From assembly GCA_034696485.1 (NCBI GenBank), contig JAQIWT010000643.1:1-16838 (forward strand): a DNA stretch of 16,838 nucleotides, read 5' to 3'. Positions 9,332 to 16,838 of this stretch are shown in pieces. The notes beneath the pieces were generated by a model, which was not told the origin of the DNA, did no database searches, and saw only the letters and a program-made list of their open reading frames with translations. The stretch's first letter is position 1, and every line of letters begins with the position of its first letter. The translations under genes and the position numbers were made by a program. Source of the DNA: Isohypsibius dastychi. Lineage: Eukaryota > Tardigrada > Eutardigrada > Parachela > Isohypsibiidae.

Positions 9332-11713
9332 ATGAAATGTCTCAGCCTTCAGTTAATCCTGCTTCGATGTACAGGATTTGTACCTATCGCAAACTCAAAT
9401 CCATTGGTAGAAAAATGTCTTATCTCATTCGCAGTTGTTTTCCTAACAATCACTGCGGTTGTCACCGGCATACAGGCTGCTTTATTTCTGTCAGCTCTCT
9501 TCTATCCTTCCTTCAGCACTTTCGTCAACTCAACCCCATCCTTCAAATTCTTGTGTTTGCGCCGTATGTTGCGATTTGCTGTCGAAGTCTTATTGTTCTC
9601 ACAATTGTCGTCACGAAACGGAAAGAGTTTTCTCACATCCTCCTGGAAACCCACAAACTAATTGACACTTGCTTTCCATACTCGCTGAAAGAAGAGAAAG
9701 TGTTGATAACAAGTGGCCGTTTGGCCGCCCCTTTATTTTTCGCGACCTTTTTCATGAAGTTGGTGAATGGCGATACTACTTTGAATACACACCAAACGTC
9801 ACATTATGGAATGATCAGATCTTCTCTCCTCTTCCCCTCAAGCTGACCACATGGATCTATATTGTCATTTGGACGTGCTACATTTCATTCGGCTTCATTC
9901 TATCCCAGCAGGTTTATGCATTCGTTATCGTATTCGCGTACCTTACCGCAGAGGCCCTCGAACAACTACGGCAAAGTATCAACAAAGAGAGAGAATCTTG
10001 GTGTTTAACGGATGATCACGATTTTCGTTCAGCCATTCGAAAAGTGAAGCTATGGAAGAGGCAGTATATGACGATGCTGGAATACTGCCTCGCTCTGAAT
10101 GAATGCTTCCCAAGTATGCTGTTTTTTATATACGCAGTGGACGTTTTGGTTATGCTGGGTTTCGCTGCACTGCTGGTCAGCGGCAATTTACGTTCTTTTG
10201 AGAACTATGCATATACGATCGGGACGGTACTGGGATTTGGTGCGTATAGCACAGTATTCCTGATACCATTAGTGATGGTTTATGAAAGGGTAATGTCTTC
10301 TTCCATTCTGTGAACTTATTCTGGACTTAACCTAAATATCTACAGAGTGATCATCTCTCCTTTAAGATCTATCACCTGCTGCACACGGTTGAAAATTCAC
10401 AAACGAAATCGTTTGAGAAACATGTGAGTGAAAAGTTCACATCACAGATGTTATTTTTGAGATGTGTGACCAATAAAGTTAACGGAGCGCAGAGCTGATG
10501 TACGAGCTGAATGCAAGTGCAAGATATATCTATGTTTACTTAATGGGCTGGGACTTCTTCACTGTTCACGAAGATTTTTGGCCAGGGTAAAAATCAATAT
10601 TTATGTCTGACATTAACTCTTCTCTTGCCAGGTGGGGTAAAAATCACCCCACGCTAGTTTAAAAATTGGATATCTCCTGAACTATCAACGTTATAGCTTA
10701 AAATTTCAAAATCAACGTAGAGTTTTGTGATTCCTACATTTCTGTCTTTTCCAAATGATGAAGTCCCGGTTCTTTCCACAAGAAACCAGTTGGGATTGTT
10801 TTTGTGGGTTCCACACCACTTTTCATTCAAACAAATATCTCGCTTCCAGCAAAAATTATGAATCGATTCTGAAAAACCGAAACTGTGACTGGATATTTTC
10901 CCTAGAAAATGGATTTTAAAATTTGTTTTTAGCTCGAACGGGCCTTTGAAGACAAATTCGAGAAGAGTGAAAGTTTTTTCCACTGGTCACTTGCCGGGCA
11001 GAGGGAAAAGCAGCGGCAGGACAGCGGTCAGACGCCCTTTGTTCTTTCTGCTCACAGCAAACAGACGGCTTGCGCCCTATTGAAATCACACTATTTCAAG
11101 CAAGCATTACAAGTTCAAAAAGTTCAATCAGCAACCGCTTGGTTCAAAGAAATCCAGAATAACCGCCGAAAAACAATTCATTTGACCCGGATGGCTGTTA
11201 CAAATTAGATTGCTAGACCAATTTGTGCGTTCACATGCAACTGCTTTCGCCTTTGTGACGATTTCATTGTTTGAAATTGCCTTCAAGAAAGTTGTTTGGA
11301 GCATGTTTGCGCAAATCACATGATTTAAGCTTGTTCTTAATACAGATCTTGATTTTAGGAAAATGAGCTTGGCTTAATTGTATTTTTTGACACCGTATAT
11401 TGAAAATGTTTTTCTAATTGTAGCTCTAGAAAATCTGATCCTGTAGCGATCTACAGACCGCGGGTAATTATTCCTCTTCGAAATGACCAAACTCAACAAA
11501 TAAGTTAGCTCGGTCTGAGATCTTTTTAGCTAACTATAACACACCGCATTGGTCAACTGACCTGGGGTGGAAAAAATCCCACCCGGCAATCGGTGCAACC
11601 AAAATCACCTGGCAAGAGAAGAGTTAAGTTACTGTGCTGAAGGGTTTGTTTGCAGACTCACGCTCGCGGTGTCTTTTGCTGTTATTGCAAAGGAATTTCT
11701 CGTGCAACGTTGA
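9332..11713 (+). pseudogene. Gustatory-receptor-like pseudogene, copy 2
   Basis: Homology to copy 1 covers all four exons: about 9332-10289, 10346-10423, 10484-10586 and 11656-11713 (final TGA aligned with the copy 1 stop). Exon 1 is readable only in three successive frames. A 5-bp tandem duplication TCAAC (9525-9529/9530-9534) causes the first shift. A 13-bp deletion at 9756/9757, removing the residues before EVGEWRYYFEY, causes the second. The exon 3 acceptor AG has become AC (10482-10483). Exon 3 also has a 2-bp insertion and a 10-bp deletion (10513/10514), and exon 4 a 2-bp deletion. The last intron is 1,069 bp because of a transposon insertion. An AATAAA at 10472-10477, in the second intron, might also end transcripts early. 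Reading across the breaks shows the same 7TM layout and NVTLWND glycosylation site. The many independent lesions rule out simple sequencing error. Confidence 0.9.
10613..11627. mobile_element. piggyBac-like non-autonomous element (1,007 bp) in the last intron of copy 2
   Basis: The element is 10617-11623, with 17-bp perfect terminal inverted repeats (10617-10633 and 11607-11623, starting CTCTTCTCTTGCC). Both ends are flanked by TTAA (10613-10616 and 11624-11627), the duplication characteristic of piggyBac transposition. Each end carries a subterminal hairpin: GTGGGGT/ACCCCAC at 10632-10638 and 10646-10652 on the left, GGGTGG/CCACCC within 11565-11584 on the right. The intron is 1,069 bp; removing the element and one TTAA leaves 58 bp, against 59 bp in copy 1. 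No transposase is visible; a minus-strand open frame at 10654-10983 is unrecognised. It is therefore most likely a MITE or deletion derivative needing transposase in trans. Confidence 0.88.
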
Positions 11714-12368
11714 CTCGTGCCAGACATCCATTTTACGGACAAGGCAACAAATGTCTCCAATCCAAAACAGTAACACCAGAACCTTTCTTGAGGAGCTTGT
11801 TGCAGTTGCACTGCGCTATCAAGCCTCCAAGCTGTACCACGTGACTTGCACCACGTGTCAAACTAGGAGTGAGCGGTTAGAGAGAATTTAGAGAGAAAAT
11901 TGTGTTTGCATTTTATTTCCGGGTACTTCCACTTTGACCTCACTGCTGTGAGGCGACACTTTTTGTAGAAAATTCTGAGGTCTACAACTGGGTGGTATCA
12001 GATTTTGTTAAAGTTCATCAGAAGAGCCAGGCTCCTGCTTTTGAAGAAAGAAACCCAGTGAAAACATGGATTTTTATACTACTGTCCAATGGTATATATT
12101 GTCCCCTCCCCCCTCCACATGAGACAGGCTGTGAATACGGAGGTCAGGGATAATACAAATTTCATCCTTATCTTGGCTCACCACATCATGTCTGTCTGGA
12201 AGACTGTTCATCAGTTTCAGAAATTCCCTCTTTCTCAACTCACGCGACGTGCAGTAATTATATTTTGTAAAAAAACAAGACCATGCATGATATGTTTCCG
12301 GCGGGTCTTTGTCTTGTGGGAAAAAACGTTTTTTCGATTTAAACAACGAGTGGGATAAGAAAAACATG

Positions 12369-12526
12369 TACTCTAGTCTAACGATTTATTGGCCAAGGGT
12401 AAAATAAATTCAGTGAAGAGGGACCGGTGCCGTAAGAGAGACAGAGAGACAGCCAGTCACACACAGGTCGGTCTTCTCTCACTGGTTTTAGTTTTTGCTT
12501 GGCCAATAAATCGTTAGACTAGAGTA
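12369..12526. mobile_element. 154-bp foldback MITE with TA flanks
   Basis: The element is 12371-12524. Its terminal inverted repeats of 27 bp (12371-12397 and 12498-12524) are perfect complements starting CTCTAGTCTAACG. TA flanks both ends (12369-12370 and 12525-12526). Partial pairing continues inward: CAGTGAAGAG near 12411-12420 faces CTTCTCTCACTG near 12473-12484, so most of the element can fold into one hairpin. It codes for nothing. TA duplication fits the Tc1/mariner group, although the terminal sequence is not one I recognise. Confidence 0.88.
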
Positions 12527-12591
12527 GAGTCTGAAAATCACGTCGAGGAATAGTCACAGATAAACATCGTACTTTACATCCCGTAACGGCA

Positions 12592-12629
12592 CCCCCCCCC
12601 CCCCCGCGGGGGGGGGGGGGGGGGGGGGG
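12592..12629. repeat. C14-GC-G22 homopolymer hairpin tract
   Basis: Fourteen C (12592-12605), then G and C, then twenty-two G (12608-12629). It is a near-perfect palindrome centred on CGCG and a strong G-quadruplex candidate. Run lengths in such tracts are unreliable in assemblies. Confidence 0.85.
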
Positions 12630-13574
12630 TGGACAAATTTCTACTAGCAGTTCAATTGCAAAAAGTCTGCCAACATTATTTCAGCGCTCAGATCCATTCT
12701 TTCTTGGTCGTCTCGAGAGAAAAACTAAAAAAATAAACATTATATTGCTCACTCCTGCTCTGAACCACCTAAAACGTGTGTGGTGTCTTGTAACGCCAGC
12801 GGCGTGACGTCAGGAAAGTTTTTGGTACCACTTATTTGAAAGAATGAATGAAATCAGTGTGCCACAACAAAAACCGAAGCAGAAAATTTTGCATTCGTGG
12901 CCAGTGTCGTACCGAACTAGAGAAAAACTAGGTTGTTAAGTTTTTGAAGCAAAACCGATTGGATATTCCGATTGACGACCAAACAAATAACGGGCTTGCT
13001 GAGATCATGGGAGAAAGCTTGAAACAGTATGGTAGCCCGGTTATAGATCTCTTGTTGCCAGGTACCTTTACGGTGAGCGTAAGTAGATACACATAGGCTG
13101 GGACTACTGTACAGCGGTCTTGCCAAGACTGGACGAAAGCATGGCCATAATTTTAAAACTCCGAATTTGCCAAGCTGTCTAAAACTACAAACTATGTAAA
13201 GGTCTGAGAGCCAAAACCCTGTTTCGACCCCCCCCCCCCAGATTTTGACCAGCTTCGCCCTCACTACGCGGCAAACGTATTGCAACATGCCTAAACCCCA
13301 GTGACCCCCTCCCCCCTCCCTGAAATGGTTGAACTGAAACCTATTGAATGGTCGCAGCACTTGGGAACGCTCGTCTCCTAGGCACTCAGCAGCTTTTTCT
13401 ATAAGTGAGATTCGAATGTCAGGTGGCACTCATCACTAAAACATTCTTAACCAATTGTCAGATTAAAGTCATCCACAAACTCAGCACATCGCTCTTCCAC
13501 GCTTGAAACATCACATATTACCTCACACCTGAATAAGAACATCAACGTCAAACCATTCTACTTCAAGCTTCCTC

Positions 13575-13620
13575 GAACTGTGCAAACATCTCTTACGATT
13601 ACTTGAGCTGTGCAAACACG
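13575..13620 (+). repeat. Duplicated GARCTGTGCAAACA element upstream of copy 3
   Basis: GAACTGTGCAAACATC (13575-13590) and GAGCTGTGCAAACACG (13605-13620) are direct repeats 30 bp apart, ending 27 bp before the ATG of receptor copy 3. They could be regulatory sites in the promoter or 5' UTR, or simply a small local duplication. I know of no named factor for the site. Confidence 0.5.
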
Positions 13621-13646
13621 CTGACCAGCGTTGTCTTTTTGGATTA

Positions 13647-15296
13647 ATGTCTGCGATGATTCCGATCTCAGAACGCGATATCACCCTTGATATTCGAACA
13701 ATTTCCAGTTTTCCGTCTGGCGATGGTTCGACAATGAAGGTTCATCCTGCTCTGAAGTCTAACTTTGTGACATCGAATTCGGCTGGAGCGATGTGCATAG
13801 CCTCTGAAAAAGACCTCGAAGTCAGCAAAGCTCTGCATATCCAGTTATTTCTCCTAAAATTATTCGGACTTATCCCAACTGGCGGCAATCCGAATTCTCA
13901 AATTAACCGAATTTCTGCATCGCTGGCCATTCTATTCCTCATCGGTATCTCTTTCCAAATTCTTCTTCAACTTGCAATCTTTCTCTACTCCTTTCTCTAT
14001 CCATCCACCTCTCACGCCGATAGTGTATTCATCCACATTTTCCAGTTGGCCCCAGTTAGCGCCGTCTCAATTCGCCCCCTCATCGTTCTTGTTCTAATTC
14101 TCACCAAACGACATTCCCTCATCCAATTATTGAACGAGTTTCAACATCTTATCGAATTTTGTATCAGCTGTCAAAAAAAGCGCGTCGCGTCTCTGGCTGG
14201 CATGAGATCATCATCTATTGCGTTGACCCTGGTGACGTTTGTCATGCACTCCACTTGGGAAGTCGGCGAGTGGCGGAATTATTTTTACTTCAGTAATAAT
14301 ACTCTATGGAGCGAGAACAGTTTAGCACCGCTCCCGTTTAAAATGCCCGGCTGGCTCTATCTAATGCTTTGGACAATCTTTGCCATAATACCGTTTTTGC
14401 TTTCGCAGCAAGTATACATCATCGTAATTATGTTGTCGTATGGCGTCGCTGAAAGTATAAAAGAGATGTCTCAGGACATCCTCCGAGCACAGAAAACGTT
14501 ACTCGTACCTCTCAGTTTGGAGAAGACTGGGATACTCAAGCAAACAGTTTCAGTTTGGGAAAAACAACACGTTCTTCTTTTGGAGTTCTGTCACAGAATG
14601 CACGGAATGTTTTCTGGTATTTTATTCGTAATTTATGGGTTGGATTTGTTGGCTCTACTTGGATTTGCCGCAACATTAGTCAGCGGAGCCGTTTCCGAAT
14701 TGGAGAACTACGTTTATTTAATCGGGAGCATTTTGATCTATTTGGCATACGGGACAGTGTTTGTCGTTCCAATGATAACTATTCATGAACAGGTAAGAAC
14801 ATACAATAAACCTATTGGAAGAAATGCTGACTTTGTACTGATGATGAACTGCAGTTCCATGGGCTGCCCTACGTGGTGTTCCAACTGAAGTGCAAGGTGC
14901 GACTGCTCAGAGGAGAAGACCACCCCTATTCGAAAACATCAGCGGTATGTATCACTTAGCTCAGTTTGCAGTAAGTTCACATTGGGTTACAGTATATGCT
15001 TAATTTCCAATAATTAGACTTCTGAGGATATTGCTGTTGCACTAAGTGAACTGGAGAGCAACTGCCGCAATCACCAGTTTACGACAACTGGGTTGGGATT
15101 GATTCATTATTCCCGTGGGTCCGTGGCAGGGGTAATTATTAAGGTCACTTACTCAATGAGGAAATTGTCGCTCAGGCTGTTGCATTTGCAGGTATTCACT
15201 CTAATCTTCTCGTTCATGATCATCAGTCGTGAAATCATGTCAAGAGCTTCAGACGGTACGAATGCCTCATCATCGAACAGCTGCCGGACATCCTAA
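13647..15296 (+). CDS. Gustatory-receptor-like 7TM protein, copy 3 (intact, N-terminally extended)
   Basis: Exons are 13647-14792, 14855-14944, 15018-15131 and 15192-15296 (stop TAA), giving 484 aa. All three introns (62, 73 and 60 bp) are GT-AG and phase 0, at positions matching copies 1 and 2. Shared landmarks with copy 1 are HIQLFLLKLFGLIP, FLYSFLYPS, MHSTWEVGEW, NNTLWSENSLAPLPFK, LSQQVYIIVIMLSYGVAES and GFAATLVSGAVSELENY. Relative to copy 1 it has about 58 extra N-terminal residues, Ser/Thr-rich and not hydrophobic, expected to be cytosolic; internal ATGs at 13734 and 13791 would shorten this. TM7 lies in the last exon (LIFSFMIISREIM), where SFMIISREI replaces the canonical TYhhhhhQF, followed by a Ser-rich 18-residue tail. 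It is more diverged from copies 1 and 2 than they are from each other. Probably a chemosensory cation channel; ligand unknown. Confidence 0.85.
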
Positions 15297-16838
15297 GGGA
15301 CCAAGTGAAATGTACCTTGGACGTGCTGATTTCGGATAGTTCATCTTTGGATCCGATTGAAATCAAAGCACCTGCAGAATGACAGACTACAAAATAATTC
15401 CGTATTTCGGTGACTATGAATCAAAATTTTCGTTGATGATAAAGAAGCCGACACGTCTTGATGGAAGAAATTCGAAATTAAATCGGTCAAGTCTTCGGTT
15501 GTAGCAATGGTCCAGAGCAAACAAAAATTCAAACGGAATTCAACAACATGTGAAATTCCAAATGGGACTAATAATGATCAAAACTCATTCCAATGCAAGT
15601 ATCTAACCGAGCCTGCACCGGGCTATCGGAAAATGGACAATTGCACGCGCACGATCTTCGGTCGGTCAGATTTAGCTGATATCAGACAACCCTAGGACAA
15701 CCAGTCTGTTGACCTATTTGGGAGGACGCGATTTTGCGGGTTCGCAAAGTGGAGGCTTGAGGTGTAGGTTGGATTAAACTTTTTCCGGTCTGGAGCCAGT
15801 CTTAAATTCTTTAAACAACCTGCACTTCCAACCTCCACTTTCAAGTCACGCAAAATCACGTCCTCCCAATTGATGCCCGCTATATGAAGGAAGCTGGAGA
15901 TTTCGATGACACTTGGCATTCTAGATCAGAAAAAAACAACAAATTCAATGAGCTATTCTTCAGATTTTTCCGACCAGTGGTCAACAAGCTGTCGTGATGG
16001 GAACATTTGTCTTCAGTCGGCATCGCCACATTTGTGGCGGTTCATGTTTCTCCGCAAGTTACCAACAGAATCCGTCGTTTTCGAGCTCATTGGAAAGACA
16101 CAATTCATTGATGATAGGGTGAGTCAGGCAGGGACGACAACCGACCGCTGGCTATTTTTTTGGCGAAAAGGTCACAAAAAAACTGGCAGTATTTTTCTGT
16201 CCATCAAAAAATTTTGAAAACGGACCGAAACCAGCCTCGACTTGGGCAATATGATTGATGTTGTGAGATATGTGCTCACTTTCATATTTCATCATGATGC
16301 TGACTAGGAAACGAAAAAAAGCAATCATGATGGAGCATCACTCCTCACTTTTACAACGCATCCTTGCCGTATTCTTTCGACATTTTGTGCAGTGTTCTCG
16401 GTACCTTTCAGTTTTGGTACGGAGCGTGTTCTGAGGATCCTCAAACCTCTCAATTGAGAAAACAGGCGACTCATGCGACTCAGGGAGCAACATTTCCGGT
16501 TTACGTTTTTATGAGTTTGGGCGGATCGGTCTCGATCTCGCGGTTTGACCAACCTGGCGAACTTGCTTTGAGAGAGGTGCCACAGTACCGTGATATGCCA
16601 GCTTTCAGACCTATGCATGCATTCTGGATGCTATTTAAGTGGTCACAAAAATCCTGCTTGATTTTTGTCCAACCTCAGACCAAAAATAGCCAGTGGTCAG
16701 TTTTTCGTTCTTCAATTGATTTTTTCCTTTCTAATAAATTTTTGCCGTTCTAATGAGCCTGAGATTGACGAAATCCGATGGTAAGTTCTGGAGATCCGTA
16801 AACGACCACCAACCTGTCGATGCCCACTGAAGACAAAT
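15297..16838. other. Region downstream of receptor copy 3, no assignable gene
   Basis: Open frames at 15507-15695, 15906-16217 and 16364-16753 (plus strand) show no family motif I recognise. A possible internal exon, 15964-16118, has an acceptor-like TTCTTCAG before it and GTGAGT (16119-16124) after it, and a GATGGTAAGT donor-like site lies near 16787-16796. These might belong to an unidentified plus-strand gene, but I cannot join them into a convincing protein. The inverted repeat at 15717-15870 is listed separately. Confidence 0.4.
15717..15870. repeat. Imperfect long inverted repeat (foldback)
   Basis: Arms 15717-15771 and 15816-15870 are both 55 bp and complementary at 43 positions without gaps. 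They are separated by a 44-bp AT-rich loop. The outer part (GGGAGGACG.GATTTTGCG) and the middle (AAAGTGGAGG) are conserved. I see no clear target-site duplication, so a decayed MITE is likely but not proven. Confidence 0.75.

Larger units (their letters stand above)
11714..13646. other. Intergenic region between receptor copies 2 and 3
   Basis: It holds the foldback MITE at 12371-12524, the large C/G tract at 12592-12629, a twelve-C run at 13228-13239 and further C-rich patches near 12102-12115 and 13305-13320. A minus-strand open frame at 12917-13429 is low-complexity and not credible as a gene. No other coding or RNA gene is recognisable. The last part must hold the copy 3 promoter. Confidence 0.5.

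Noticed and set aside
10654-10983. Minus-strand open frame within the piggyBac-like element
   Set aside because: No transposase motif is visible and the element is far too short for a full transposase gene; the frame is probably non-coding.
11838-11857. Two CACGTG E-boxes 14 bp apart, and a TGACGTCA site at 12805-12812
   Set aside because: Exact factor-site matches, but far from any promoter I can define; short motifs like these arise by chance in a window of this size.
12917-13429. 170-codon minus-strand open frame between receptor copies 2 and 3
   Set aside because: Its Gly-rich parts are translations of C-tracts, it has no family motif and no splice-supported neighbours; open by composition.
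1-16838. tRNA, rRNA, CRISPR or prokaryotic operon structures
   Set aside because: I looked for T-loop sequences such as GGTTCRA with matching arms and for regular spaced repeats and found none; introns and gene families are those of an animal genome.

Overview
The window looks like genomic DNA from an invertebrate animal. Genes are split by short GT-AG introns (about 55-85 bp, plus one of 574 bp). The protein families are metazoan, and there are long non-coding stretches holding small DNA-transposon derivatives, a minisatellite and C/G homopolymer tracts. Insect-type gustatory-receptor-like proteins and a thaumatin-like protein suggest an ecdysozoan (an arthropod or close relative). I cannot name the species.

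Layout. (1) 1-1240, plus strand: the last three exons of a core 1 beta-1,3-galactosyltransferase (C1GALT1-like, family GT31); the 5' part lies outside the window. (2) 1241-2961: no recognised gene, with poly(A) signals, a C/G hairpin tract, a degenerate tandem repeat and two adjacent palindromes. (3) 2962-3584, minus strand: a complete three-exon gene for a small, cysteine-poor, secreted thaumatin-like protein of 151 aa. No single reading frame shows it; it appears only after splicing. (4) 3585-7025: non-coding as far as I can see, with a two-level minisatellite at 5391-5785 and a 140-bp TA-flanked MITE at 6200-6339. (5) 7026-15296, plus strand: a tandem cluster of three gustatory-receptor-like 7TM genes. 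The first (404 aa) and third (484 aa) are intact. The second (9332-11713) is a pseudogene with several frameshifts and a lost splice acceptor. A 1,007-bp TTAA-flanked piggyBac-like non-autonomous element sits in its last intron. A 154-bp foldback MITE with TA flanks lies between the second and third copies. (6) 15297-16838: no assignable gene, with an imperfect long inverted repeat.

The three receptor genes share one architecture: a long first exon encoding TM1-TM6, then three short exons joined by phase-0 introns, the last encoding TM7. They therefore arose by tandem duplication, and the pseudogene shows one copy decaying. The other two genes have no evident functional link to the receptors: one acts in Golgi O-glycosylation, the other is a secreted probable defence or carbohydrate-binding protein. 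The most notable points are the minimal thaumatin-like gene and the receptor pseudogene, whose intron recovers its sister copy's length (58 versus 59 bp) once the transposon and one TTAA are subtracted.
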